This document shows positions 18,020 through 25,883 of a stretch of DNA of 64,000 bases, in pieces. The notes under the pieces are model-generated. The model was not told the DNA's origin and searched no databases. It worked only from the letters and a program-made list of their open reading frames with translations. Within the stretch, counting starts at the first letter, position 1; each line of letters opens with the position of its first letter. The DNA is from Opitutia bacterium (GTDB lineage Bacteria > Verrucomicrobiota > Verrucomicrobiia > Opitutales > Opitutaceae): contig JACPIS010000042.1 in assembly GCA_016187925.1 (NCBI GenBank), forward strand, positions 1 to 64,000, read 5' to 3'. A program made the translations under genes and the position numbers.

Positions 18020-19123
18020 TCATGTCACCAGCGGCAGGCGCACAAGAAACTCGCCGCGGCTGTTGTCAACTTCGAGCTGGCTCGGGGTGAGCAGGGCGAC
18101 GCGCTCGCGGAGGTTGGCCAGGCCGGTGCCGGTGCCGTCGAGCAGCTTGGTCTTCGGGCGCAGCGGATTGGCGACGACGATGGAGCCGGCCTCGAGCCGG
18201 ACGTCGATGGCGAGCGGCTCGTCCTCGGAGAGGCGGTTGTGCTTGATGGCGTTTTCGATGAGCAGCTGGAGCGAGGCCGGCGGCAGACGGCGCGCGTCGC
18301 CGTCGCCGGCCGCGGGCAGGGTGACGCGCAGGCTGCGCGGGAAACGCAGCTCCATCAGCCGCACGTAGGAGCGGAGAAACGCCAGCTCCTCGGCGAGCGG
18401 CACGAGGTCGCGGTTTTTCTGGGTGAGCAGATAGCGCGTGACGTCGGCGAGGTGGGCGTTGAACTCAGCGGCCGCGCGCGGGTCGCGCTCGATGAGGGCG
18501 GCGAGGGTGTTGAGGCAGTTGAAGAGGAAGTGCGGAGCGAGCTGGCTTTTCATGTTCTCCAGCTCGGCGGCGAGGCGCGCGCGCTCGAGTTGCTCGAGCC
18601 GACGCTGGTCGCCGTGGCGCTCGCGGATGAGGAAGAGCGTCTCGTAGGCGTGCAGCAGGAAGAGCACCGTGATGGTGTTGTTGGTCGCGATGTTCCGGAT
18701 GGTGGCGAGCCAGTCGAGGATCGGGTAGGGCGAGTCGATGTAGCGGAGCCACGCCCAGACGGCGGCGATGGTGAGCGGCACGGTACAGACGAGCGTGGCC
18801 GTGGCGAAGATGACCAGTTTCCAGAACGGCTGCGCCAGCCAGTCGAGGTGCGGGCGGAGCTGGAGCGCGAACAGGCGGTTGCTCTCCCAGATCACCACGG
18901 CCGCGAGCAGGAACCACGTGCTGCCGATCCAGTAGTCCGCGTCACGCCAGCCGAGTTTGTCGAAGAGCAGCGCGAAGCGCGGGATGACGACACCGAGCAG
19001 CAGCAGGCCGATGACGCGCATCCACCGGTCGTGCACGGAGGGGCGGAGGGCCGGCTCGGTAAGGCCGCCGTCGGGTTTCGGTCGGGAAATGTCCCACTTC
19101 AGAGGTTGGCCGGTTGAGCTCAT
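18020..19123 (-). CDS. LytS/YehU-type sensor histidine kinase
   Basis: A 367-aa membrane kinase of the His_kinase (PF06580) family. Four or so hydrophobic helices occupy residues about 34-165 (VIGLLLLGVVIPRFALLF, WFLLAAVVIW, LVIFATATLVCTVPLTIAAV, TITVLFLLHAYETLFLI). The phosphoacceptor motif is LAPHFLFNCLNTL (near 200). The ATPase domain has LLIENAIKHN and GTGLANLRERV. The frame is open to 19636, but the ATG at 19123 gives a sensible N-terminus. It pairs with the LytTR regulator downstream. The signal is unknown; no extracytoplasmic sensor domain of size is present. Confidence 0.92.
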   Translation of the reverse strand: MSSTGQPLKWDISRPKPDGGLTEPALRPSVHDRWMRVIGLLLLGVVIPRFALLFDKLGWRDADYWIGSTWFLLAAVVIWESNRLFALQLRPHLDWLAQPFWKLVIFATATLVCTVPLTIAAVWAWLRYIDSPYPILDWLATIRNIATNNTITVLFLLHAYETLFLIRERHGDQRRLEQLERARLAAELENMKSQLAPHFLFNCLNTLAALIERDPRAAAEFNAHLADVTRYLLTQKNRDLVPLAEELAFLRSYVRLMELRFPRSLRVTLPAAGDGDARRLPPASLQLLIENAIKHNRLSEDEPLAIDVRLEAGSIVVANPLRPKTKLLDGTGTGLANLRERVALLTPSQLEVDNSRGEFLVRLPLVT

Positions 19124-19183
19124 GGGACGCGCGGGCAATAGAGGTGCCGTCAACCCGCTCCGCAACTCCAAACCCTCGCCCCC

Positions 19184-19594
19184 ATGTCCACCCAGATGAC
19201 ATTCAACTATCTCGCGATTCTCGCGGCCACCGTGAGCACGTTCGTCCTCGGCGGCCTCTGGTATTCCCCGGCGCTGTTCGCGCGCGCCTGGATGAAGGAG
19301 GCGGGGATCAACCCCGACGCGCCCGGCAAAAAGGGCGACTTCGGCCGCATCCTCGGCCTGTCGTTCATCCTGGAGTTCATCATGGCGTTCAACCTCGCGG
19401 CGTTCATCGGCCCGAAGGCCACGCCGCTGTTCGGTCTGCTCGCCGGGGCCGGGGCCGGCTTCGGCTGGGTGGCGCTGTCGTTCGGCGTGAACTACCTCTT
19501 CGAGCGCAGATCGCTCAAGCTTTTCCTCATCAACGCCGGGTATCTGGGCGTGTCCTTCACTCTCATGGGCGCGATCCTCGGCGCGTGGCATTGA
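19184..19594 (+). CDS. DUF1761 membrane protein
   Basis: A 136-aa protein with four predicted transmembrane helices: NYLAILAATVSTFVLGGLWY, FGRILGLSFILEFIMAFNLAA, LFGLLAGAGAGFGWVALSF and LFLINAGYLGVSFTLMGAIL. The GLWYSPALFARAWMKEAG motif between helices 1 and 2 is characteristic of DUF1761. Function unknown. It is divergent from the kinase gene (60-bp gap), and the following three small genes run in the same direction. Confidence 0.85.
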   Translation: MSTQMTFNYLAILAATVSTFVLGGLWYSPALFARAWMKEAGINPDAPGKKGDFGRILGLSFILEFIMAFNLAAFIGPKATPLFGLLAGAGAGFGWVALSFGVNYLFERRSLKLFLINAGYLGVSFTLMGAILGAWH

Positions 19595-19653
19595 GCGCAC
19601 GCGCCCAAAAATCTCATCCGCAAACAACCGCAGCATCGAACCCCAAGATAATC

Positions 19654-20106
19654 ATGACGCTTAGCCTCTCCCGACAAACCTCAACCCCGCTCCGTTGGAC
19701 GGGTCGTATTCTCAGCGGGCTCGCCATTGCCGCCCTTCTGCTCGACGCCAGCGCAAAACTGGTCCCGCTGCAACCGGTGATGGAGGGCATGGTCCATCTC
19801 GGCTTCAAGAACCAGACCCCGGAGTTCGCCCGGATGATAGGCGGATTGCTCATGGGCTGCACGGCGCTCTATGCCATCCCGCGTACCGCGGTGCTCGGTG
19901 CGATTCTGCTCACCGGATTTCTCGGCGGCACCATCGCCATCCACCTGCGGCTCGGGCATCCGCTTTTCAGCCACGTGCTGTTCGGCGGCTACATCGGCGT
20001 GCTCGTCTGGGTCGGGCTGGGCTTGAGAAACATGCAGGTCTGGCGGTTGTTCCTGCCGCCGCGCCCCGTCCCGCTCGCACCGACCGCCGTCGAATCCACC
20101 AACTGA
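19654..20106 (+). CDS. DoxX-like membrane protein
   Basis: A 150-aa protein with four predicted helices (LSGLAIAALLLDASAKLVPL, MIGGLLMGCTALYAI, AVLGAILLTGFLGGTIAIHL, VLFGGYIGVLVWVGLGL). The intramembrane DASAKL and GGTIAIHLRLG patterns fit the DoxX_2 family. Members are small inner-membrane proteins without a settled biochemical role. The start ATG at 19654 is the first that gives the standard N-terminus. It is followed 8 bp later by the DUF4287 gene. Confidence 0.8.
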   Translation: MTLSLSRQTSTPLRWTGRILSGLAIAALLLDASAKLVPLQPVMEGMVHLGFKNQTPEFARMIGGLLMGCTALYAIPRTAVLGAILLTGFLGGTIAIHLRLGHPLFSHVLFGGYIGVLVWVGLGLRNMQVWRLFLPPRPVPLAPTAVESTN

Positions 20107-20114
20107 GTGCCGCC

Positions 20115-20348
20115 ATGTCGTTCCAAGCTTACCTCGACAACATCCAGACCAAGACCGGCAAGAGTCCAGCGGACTTCAAGCAGCTCGCGGCCAAGCAGGG
20201 CTACACCGTCAAAGGGAAGCTCCGGGCGGACCTCAAGGTCGGCGAAGTCGTCGCCTGGCTCAAAAAGGATTTCGGACTCGGTCACGGCCACGCCATGGCG
20301 ATCGTCGCGCTGCTCAAGGGCTACAGGGGCGAGAGCGGCAAAAAATAG
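20115..20348 (+). CDS. DUF4287 protein
   Basis: A 77-aa small soluble protein. The sequence SFQAYLDNIQTKTGKSPADF at the N-terminus, the KVGEVVAWLKKDFGLGHGHAM core and the terminal helix IVALLKGYR match DUF4287. This domain often sits N-terminal to DUF5655 or alone and is linked by context to stress or DNA-transport proteins, but its function is unknown. Spacing suggests it is translated with the preceding DoxX-like gene. Confidence 0.85.
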   Translation: MSFQAYLDNIQTKTGKSPADFKQLAAKQGYTVKGKLRADLKVGEVVAWLKKDFGLGHGHAMAIVALLKGYRGESGKK

Positions 20349-20460
20349 CCGCCGCTCGCTTTCCGTTTCAGCCGGGCAAATTCCGGTTTCAGTTCACTTC
20401 CGGCGGACCTGGGTTGAAAAATGCGTGCACGCATGCGGCCGGACCGCTAAGCCATCGCCC

Positions 20461-20985
20461 ATGAAAATCCTGCTGAAAATCCTCGGCGGCCTCGCCGTGC
20501 TGGTCCTGCTGCTCGTGGTCGCGGCGTTTTTTCTCCCGCGGCAATACCGCGTTCAGCGTTCGGTGGTGATCAACGCCAAACCCGACGCCGTGCTCGCGCA
20601 GATCGCGGTGCTGCGCGCCTGGAAAGGGTGGAGCGCCTGGCATGAGCGCGATCCCCACATGAAGCTGGCCTACTCGGACCAGACCGCCGGCGTCGGCTCC
20701 TGGGCCTCGTGGGAAAGCAAGAACGAGGGCAATGGCAAGATGACCATCACGGAGCTGACGCCGACGCGCGTGCTGTATCTGCTGGAATTTCCCGACTACG
20801 ACATGAAGTCCACCGGCACCATGGAACTGATCCCGGAGGGCAATGGCGTCCGGCTGGTCTGGTCGGATGTCGGTGAGCTGGGCATGAATCCGATGAACCG
20901 CTGGTTCGGCCTTCTGCTCGACAAATTCATCGGCCGGGATTTCGAACGCGGCCTCGCCAACCTCAAGCGCAAGCTGGAGACGTGA
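20461..20985 (+). CDS. SRPBCC-fold (polyketide cyclase/START-like) protein with membrane anchor
   Basis: A 174-aa protein. The N-terminal helix (ILGGLAVLVLLLVVAAFF, residues 7-24) anchors it or acts as an uncleaved signal. The rest has the SRPBCC pattern of small proteins that bind hydrophobic ligands: RSVVINAKPDAVLAQIAVL, WHERDP, VGSWASWES, GNGKMTITELTP and a long C-terminal helix ending LKRKLET. No ligand can be named. A 112-bp gap separates it from DUF4287, and a large repeat block follows. Confidence 0.82.
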   Translation: MKILLKILGGLAVLVLLLVVAAFFLPRQYRVQRSVVINAKPDAVLAQIAVLRAWKGWSAWHERDPHMKLAYSDQTAGVGSWASWESKNEGNGKMTITELTPTRVLYLLEFPDYDMKSTGTMELIPEGNGVRLVWSDVGELGMNPMNRWFGLLLDKFIGRDFERGLANLKRKLET

Positions 20986-21035
20986 TCTGGCGAGATGAAC
21001 TCCGCGTGCCCGGCCCGGCAGGTCCGGATCGACTT

Positions 21036-21400
21036 GTGGGAGGGGCTTTATGCCCCGACTCCCCACGATGCGGCGTAGGGCTCGACTTTGTGTCGAGTCT
21101 TGGCCTCACGCTAGGTAAGGCCCTACGATGCGGCAGGCAGTTTGTCGGGGCATAAAGCCCCTCCCACACTCGGCTGCGGCGTAGGGCTCGACCTCGCGTC
21201 GAGCCTTGGCCTCACGCTCTGCTGTCGAGCAGAGTGAGGCCCTACGACTGCCCCATTCGGCAGCCAAAACCGCCAATAAGCCGGCCCCCGAAACCCAGTG
21301 GCGGAGACGATCAGCCTGCGCCAAGGCTACGGCCGACAGGTCAGTCGTAGCCTGTTTTTTGCAGGATTCATCCATTGAGTGGTCAACTTTCTCCGGCCCG
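21036..21400. repeat. Composite repeat, copy 2
   Basis: Same order of elements as the block at 16606: family A unit (21036-21059), family F unit, reversed family A unit (21144-21167), second family F unit with an added CTCTGCTGTCGAGCAGAG hairpin, then the GCCGGCCCCCGAAACCCAG tail. The tail has a local insertion (near 21317-21345) relative to copy 1. It fills the 475-bp gene-free gap 20986-21460. Confidence 0.85.
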
Positions 21401-21460
21401 GTGCGCCGGCTTCAATTTGCGGCGGGCCCAGCGGTCCCGCCCGATCTAAGGAAACCAGCT

Positions 21461-22120
21461 TCAGACCACCGCGTAGCGCGGCTCCGGCAGGGCGGCGATG
21501 CGCTCGAAGATGCGCTGCGAGGCGATCTGGTAACGCTCCTTGCCGGCCGCGGGCGCGTCGTAGTCCGTCGCCGGGATCGGCCGGCCGAAGACGACCGTGA
21601 CCGGTGTGCCGAAGCGCGGGATCTTCGCGCCCTTGCCGAATGCCTCGAACGAACCGTAGACGCGGCACGGCACCACAGGCGCGCCGGTCTTGCACGCCAT
21701 CAGGCCGACGCCGGCCTTCGGCTTCTGCAGCTGGCCGTCCTGCGAGCGCGTGCCCTCGGGGAACAGCACCACGGCGCGGTTCGCGGCGAGCGCTTGCAGG
21801 ACCTTGCGGATGGCGCCGACGTCGCCGCTGTCGCGGTCGACCGGGATGCACTCAACCTGATTGAGCCACCAGCTGGCGACGGAGTTGCTCCAAAGCGTCT
21901 TGCGCGCGAAGAAGCGCATCTGCCGCGCGACCTGGCAGCCGACGAACGGCGGATCGAGGTGGCTGGCGTGGTTCGAAGCGATGAGAAACGGGCCGTCGGT
22001 GGGAATGTTCTCCAAGCCCACAACCTCGCCGCGGAAGAAGGCCTCGTAGAGCCCGGCGGTGAGATAGTGGAAGAAGCCGTAGAACGGCGTCATCTGGAGG
22101 TAATCGGGCACGCGCGACAT
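21461..22120 (-). CDS. Lysophospholipid acyltransferase (PlsC-like)
   Basis: A 219-aa member of the 1-acyl-sn-glycerol-3-phosphate acyltransferase family, acting on membrane phospholipid precursors. The catalytic NHASHLD motif (NHxxxxD) lies near residues 50-56, and the substrate-binding FPEGTRS near 122-128. The length is usual for short PlsC proteins. It precedes no obvious partner, but cmk, aroA and tyrA lie upstream on the same strand, an order also seen as cmk-plsC in many bacteria, which supports PlsC rather than an acyltransferase for other substrates. Confidence 0.88.
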   Translation of the reverse strand: MSRVPDYLQMTPFYGFFHYLTAGLYEAFFRGEVVGLENIPTDGPFLIASNHASHLDPPFVGCQVARQMRFFARKTLWSNSVASWWLNQVECIPVDRDSGDVGAIRKVLQALAANRAVVLFPEGTRSQDGQLQKPKAGVGLMACKTGAPVVPCRVYGSFEAFGKGAKIPRFGTPVTVVFGRPIPATDYDAPAAGKERYQIASQRIFERIAALPEPRYAVV

Positions 22121-22215
22121 GGGGTGATTCAGAGGGCAGAGGTCAGATAGCAGAGGACGGAAGTCAGAGGCCAGAAGACGGAGGCCAGAGGACGGAGGAC
22201 GGCTTTTCGCAGCGT

Positions 22216-22297
22216 GTCATTCTGAGCGGAGCGAAGAATCCAGCACGACGAGCGCAGGCGATCTCAACGATGGATTCTTCGCTCCGCTCAGAATGAC
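22216..22297. repeat. Palindrome of the GTCATTCTGAGCGGAGCGAA family
   Basis: The left arm at 22216 and right arm ending at 22297 (TTCGCTCCGCTCAGAATGAC) are complementary over about 25 bp. It lies in the plsC-cmk gap. Just to its left (22140-22200) is a purine-rich imperfect tandem tract (CAGAGGACGGAGG-like), also seen at 44920-44990. Confidence 0.85.
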
Positions 22298-22352
22298 AGG
22301 GCGAGGGCACCGGCTCTTTTTGCGCCTTCTTGTGCTTCTTTGCGGCCATAAA

Positions 22353-23027
22353 TCATTTCAGTTCCGCGGCAATCAGTCCGGCCATCTTTTCCACGACCTG
22401 TTCAAGCGTGAGGAAGGTCGAGTCGATGTCGATGGCGCCGGCGGGGCAGGTGAGCGGCGAGGTCTTGCGCGAGGAGTCGATGCGGTCGCGTTCGGTGATG
22501 GAATCCTGACGGCCCTCCGCGGCGCGGCGCTTGGCGCGCTCGGCCGGGTCGGCGTGCAGGAAAAAACGGAACTCGGCGTTCGGGAAGATCACGGAGCCGA
22601 TGTCTCGGCCCTCCATCACGAGGCCGCGGAAGCCGTGCTGCTGCGCCACGTCGGTCTGGCCGCGCTGGTAGGCGAGCAGGGCCTGCCTCACCTCGGGGAC
22701 GGCGGCGTAGTGCGAGACGTGTTCATTGACGTTCTGGCCGCGGATCTCATCGCCCGCCGGCTGGCCGCCGATGAGCATCTGGGCCGAACGGCCGTTGAGG
22801 CGCGTGCCGAACTCCAGCCGGGCGAGCGCGGCGCGCAGCGCCGGCAGGTCCGAATACGGTACCTTCAGGCGCAGGAGCTCGTAGGTGATGTGCCGGTAGA
22901 ACGAACCCGTGTCGACGTGCAGCAGGTTGAAACGCTCCGCGAGGATCTTCGAGGAGGAGGACTTGCCCGAGGCGGCGCCGCCGTCGATGGCTACGATGAT
23001 GAAAGGGTTTTTCTCAGGGCTTGTCAT
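22353..23027 (-). CDS. cmk: Cytidylate kinase
   Basis: A 224-aa P-loop NMP kinase phosphorylating CMP/dCMP. The Walker A motif is GGAASGKSSSSK near residues 16-27, DTGSFYR follows, and GRDIGSVIFPNAEFRFFL is the Cmk signature. The usual length is 220-230 aa. The ATG at 23027 lies inside the terminal bases of a palindromic repeat (23023-23097), so the mRNA leader is entirely repeat sequence with no evident Shine-Dalgarno. The frame stays open to 23165 but only through repeat sequence. It forms a likely operon with aroA (about 95 bp upstream). Confidence 0.93.
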   Translation of the reverse strand: MTSPEKNPFIIVAIDGGAASGKSSSSKILAERFNLLHVDTGSFYRHITYELLRLKVPYSDLPALRAALARLEFGTRLNGRSAQMLIGGQPAGDEIRGQNVNEHVSHYAAVPEVRQALLAYQRGQTDVAQQHGFRGLVMEGRDIGSVIFPNAEFRFFLHADPAERAKRRAAEGRQDSITERDRIDSSRKTSPLTCPAGAIDIDSTFLTLEQVVEKMAGLIAAELK

Positions 23028-23097
23028 TGCGAGGAGCACCGCGACGAGGCAATCCAGCTGGATCGCCACGCCTCGCTGGCGCGAGGCTCGCGATGAC
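23023..23097. repeat. Palindrome with GTCATTGCGAGGAGC arm overlapping cmk start
   Basis: The left arm GTCATTGCGAG (23023) is complementary to CTCGCGATGAC (to 23097), and inner segments also pair. The complement of its left edge provides the ATG of cmk. It occupies most of the aroA-cmk gap. Confidence 0.8.
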
Positions 23098-23121
23098 AAA
23101 AGGTCGTTTCGCGGTGCGCAA

Positions 23122-24381
23122 TCACGAATCGACGGAATTGCGGCGCAGCTTCTCCAGCAAGTCAAAGAATGCCGGGAAGGTCTTGTTGCAGCACGCGGGG
23201 TCCCTGATGGTGAGCCACGGACGGCCGTCGCCGTGCCGGTCGTGGCAGCCGAGAATGCCGAAGCTCATGGCGAAACGGTGATCGTGGTAGGTCTCGATCT
23301 CCACGCCGGTCACGAGCGGGCGCGGGTGGATCTCCAGCGCGTCCTCCGACTCGATCACGTGCTGGCCGAGCTTTTTCAACTCGCGCGCCATGCCGGCCAC
23401 GCGGTCGGTCTCCTGCTTGCGCGTGTGGGCGATGCCGCTGATGCGCGTCGGCCCGTCGAGCAGCGGTGCGATGGCCGCGAGGGAGAGGAACGTGTCCGAG
23501 AAGGCGTTGAAATCCGCCGTCACGCCCCCGCGCGCCGTGTCGGCCGCCACGGTCTGGCCAGAGAGAGACACGAGCCCGCGCGCGGCAAACAACCGGTAGA
23601 ACTCCGCGTCCCCTTGCAGGGCATCGGCGGCGAGGTTGAGTCCGTCGACGCGCAGCGCGCCATGCGTGACGAGCGCGAGCGCCGCGAAATAGCTAGCGGC
23701 CGTCGCGTCGCCCTCGATGGCGTAGTCGGCGGGCGCCGCGGCGAACTGCGCGATCATCCGCTCAGTCATCGCCACGAACGGGCGAGAAACCGTCTCACCC
23801 TTCAGCCGCACGGTGAGCGGCGCGCGTGCGTGCGGCGCGACCATCAGAAGCGCGGAGAGCATCTGGCTGCTCTCGGAAGCGTCGAGTTCGACCGTGCCGC
23901 CCCGGAGGCTGGCCGTGCGGAGGGTGAACGGAAAACTGCGCGCGTCGGCGCGGGCGCCCTGGCTCGCGAGCGCCTCGAGCAGCGCACCGATGGGGCGGCG
24001 GCGCATGGCCTCGTCGCCGTCGAAGTGATAGACGCCGTCGGGGCGCAGGCAGACGAAGGCGGTGAGAAAGCGCGCCGCCGTGCCCGCGTTGCCGATGTCG
24101 AGTTTTGCCTCGCGCACGGGAATCTCACCGCCGCGGCCGGCGATGGTGATGGTCAGCGCGGCCTCGTCGGTCTCGACCGCGAAGCCGAGCGCGCGCAGCG
24201 CGGCGACCATGATGCGCGTGTCGCGGGAGAACAGGGCGCCGCGCAGCGTGACGGTGCGCGGGGAGAGCGCGGCGAGGATGAGCGCGCGGTTGGTGATGCT
24301 CTTCGACCCGGGCAGGGTGACGCGGCCGCGGACGGGCTTCGTGAAGGGGACGATGGGAAGCTTTTCGGGAAGGGCGGACAT
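23122..24381 (-). CDS. aroA: 3-phosphoshikimate 1-carboxyvinyltransferase (EPSP synthase)
   Basis: A 419-aa enzyme of the shikimate pathway joining PEP and shikimate-3-phosphate. Family landmarks: PGSKSITNRALILAAL near the N-terminus, GNAGTAARFLTAF near residues 97-109, SSQMLSALLM, GDATAASYF, and the C-terminal IETYHDHRFAMSFGILG. Ala rather than Met follows GNAGTA, a variation seen in class II or atypical forms. It lies downstream of tyrA and upstream of cmk on the same strand, so aromatic amino-acid genes cluster here. Confidence 0.95.
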   Translation of the reverse strand: MSALPEKLPIVPFTKPVRGRVTLPGSKSITNRALILAALSPRTVTLRGALFSRDTRIMVAALRALGFAVETDEAALTITIAGRGGEIPVREAKLDIGNAGTAARFLTAFVCLRPDGVYHFDGDEAMRRRPIGALLEALASQGARADARSFPFTLRTASLRGGTVELDASESSQMLSALLMVAPHARAPLTVRLKGETVSRPFVAMTERMIAQFAAAPADYAIEGDATAASYFAALALVTHGALRVDGLNLAADALQGDAEFYRLFAARGLVSLSGQTVAADTARGGVTADFNAFSDTFLSLAAIAPLLDGPTRISGIAHTRKQETDRVAGMARELKKLGQHVIESEDALEIHPRPLVTGVEIETYHDHRFAMSFGILGCHDRHGDGRPWLTIRDPACCNKTFPAFFDLLEKLRRNSVDS

Positions 24382-24456
24382 GTGGGAGGGGCTTTATGCC
24401 CCGACGAGAATCCGGCCGAACATGAACGTGCAGTCGGGGCGTAAAGCCCCTCCCAC
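24382..24456. repeat. Family A palindrome between tyrA and aroA
   Basis: GTGGGAGGGGCTTTATGCCC at 24382 faces its reverse complement ending at 24456, separated by about 27 bp. It abuts the aroA start codon (24381), placing the hairpin in the aroA leader. Confidence 0.88.
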
Positions 24457-24501
24457 AATAATTGCAGCGTGATCGATGGTCTTTGTTGCGGCGAGCATGC
24501 G

Positions 24502-25356
24502 CTACGGCATCGGGCGGAACTGGTCGCGGTAGGACTTGCCGCGCTCGAGGATGGCCTGCACCTCGAACCAATCGCGGTTGGCGAGGGCACGCTCGAGGCC
24601 GTGCAGTTCGTCCTGATAGCTGCGCAGCGCGCGCAGCACCTCGTCGCGGTTCTGCTCGAGGATGGTTTTCCAGAGCCGAGGGTCGCTGCCGGCGATGCGG
24701 GTGGTGTCGCGCAGGCCGCCGCCGGCGTGGTTGCGCCAGCGGACGTCGCGGCGGGCGAGGGAGGCGGCGAGGGTCGAGGCCAGCACCTGTGGCAGGTGGC
24801 TGATGTGCGCGACGATTTCGTCGTGCTTGTCCGGCTCGACCGTGGCGACCTCGGCCTCGAGCGCGGCCCAAAAGGCGGCGATGCGCTCGGCCGCGCGGGC
24901 GTCGGTGTCGGGCAGCGGCGTGACGAAAACGGTGCGGCGGACGAACAGGTCGGCGGTGGCGTGTTCCCAGCCGGTCTTCTCCGAGCCGGCCATCGGGTGC
25001 GAACCGACGAAATGCGCGCTCTCGCCGAGGGCGGCGGCGGCTCCGCGGCAAATCTCGCCCTTCACGCTGCCGACGTCGGTCACGATCGCGCCGGGCGCCA
25101 GGCCGGGCGCGACCTGTTGGATGAGCGTGACAATCTGGTCGACCGGGGCGCAGACGACGACGAGTTGCGCGCCTTGCACGGCCTCGGTCGGCGTGTCGGC
25201 CACGGCATCGACCCACGGCTGCCGGCGCAGCGCCACCCGGACCTCGGGCCGGCGGGCCCAGAGCGTGATTTTTCCCGCCGCGCCATAGCGCCGCGCGGCT
25301 TGGGCGACGGAGGCGCCAAGCAGGCCGGGGGCGAGAATGGTGAGGGAATCGGGCAC
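24502..25356 (-). CDS. tyrA: Prephenate dehydrogenase
   Basis: A 284-aa NAD(P)-dependent enzyme converting prephenate to 4-hydroxyphenylpyruvate for tyrosine synthesis. It has an N-terminal Rossmann motif LAPGLLGASVA (residues 8-18), VTDVGSVKGEI near 94, the active-site GSHPMAGSEKTGWEHA near 118-133 with catalytic His, and the helical dimerisation half with ISHLPQVLASTLA. No chorismate mutase domain is fused. It heads the tyrA-aroA-cmk-plsC series on the minus strand. Confidence 0.93.
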   Translation of the reverse strand: MPDSLTILAPGLLGASVAQAARRYGAAGKITLWARRPEVRVALRRQPWVDAVADTPTEAVQGAQLVVVCAPVDQIVTLIQQVAPGLAPGAIVTDVGSVKGEICRGAAAALGESAHFVGSHPMAGSEKTGWEHATADLFVRRTVFVTPLPDTDARAAERIAAFWAALEAEVATVEPDKHDEIVAHISHLPQVLASTLAASLARRDVRWRNHAGGGLRDTTRIAGSDPRLWKTILEQNRDEVLRALRSYQDELHGLERALANRDWFEVQAILERGKSYRDQFRPMP

Positions 25357-25447
25357 GGTTTTCGACGAAAGGGTAAAGCGGGATGTTGTCGAGCCAAGCG
25401 AGCGTATTAAGCGGGATGCGCGGATTGCCCCGGTGGCCGCGCTGCGG

Positions 25448-25861
25448 TCACAGTCCGCCGAGTTTTTTCAGCCGGGCGAACTCGGCCGGGCGCACCGGCG
25501 AGACGGAGAGTCGGCTCTGGCGGACGAGTTCCATGAGCTTGAGCGTCGCGTCGGCCTTGATCTGCGCCAGCGTCACGGGCTGGGCGAGCGGCTTCCCGGG
25601 GGTGAGCTCAACCGCCACCCAACCGTCCTCGTCGGCGGTGGGATCAGGGAAGGCCGTCTTGGCGACCTGCGCGAGTCCGACGACGGCCTTGGCTTCGCCG
25701 CTGTGATAGAAGCACACGCTGTCGCCGGCGCGCATGGCCTTGAGGTGAATGCGCGCGGCGTAGTTGCGCACGCCGGTCCAGGCGGTGCGGCGCTCGCGCA
25801 CGAAATCATCCCACGAGTAGGTCTCGGGTTCGGATTTAACCAGCCAGTATTGCGTTGTCAT
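25448..25861 (-). CDS. EVE-domain protein
   Basis: A 137-aa single EVE domain, PUA-like, a family thought to bind modified bases in DNA or RNA. Landmarks: YWLVKSEPETYSWDDF at the N-terminus, WTGVRNYAARIHLKAMRAGD, VCFYHSGEAKAVVGLAQV and the C-terminal SRLSVSPVRPAEF. This matches the common bacterial homologues of human THYN1. The first codons and leader are repeated at 27754-27784, on the far side of the membrane gene, which marks a rearrangement. Confidence 0.9.
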   Translation of the reverse strand: MTTQYWLVKSEPETYSWDDFVRERRTAWTGVRNYAARIHLKAMRAGDSVCFYHSGEAKAVVGLAQVAKTAFPDPTADEDGWVAVELTPGKPLAQPVTLAQIKADATLKLMELVRQSRLSVSPVRPAEFARLKKLGGL

Positions 25862-25873
25862 GGTAGGAGTCGT
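25843..25873. repeat. 31-bp direct repeat, left copy
   Basis: GCCAGTATTGCGTTGTCAT plus 12 further bases. It matches 27754-27784 at 29 of 31 positions. It spans the EVE start codon. The two copies bracket about 1.9 kb containing the 556-aa membrane protein and the micro-ORF. Confidence 0.9.
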
Positions 25874-25883
25874 CAGAGGGGTG

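Noticed and set aside
18020-19636. Longer N-terminus for the LytS-like kinase (start at 19636)
   Set aside because: The extra residues are antisense to the DUF1761 gene and have no membrane or sensor features.
16606-21400. CRISPR array or riboswitch in the repeat-rich gaps
   Set aside because: Repeats are palindromes of several families with irregular spacing and no unique spacers of constant length. No cas genes are present. I tried to match the GCCGGCCCCCGAAACCCAG tail to cobalamin and c-di-GMP riboswitch cores and found no convincing match.
22164-22349. Short minus-strand frame containing CHSERSEES
   Set aside because: It is only the translation of the GTCATTCTGAGCG palindrome, a common false gene call. 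The frame at 17805-18023 is rejected for the same reason.
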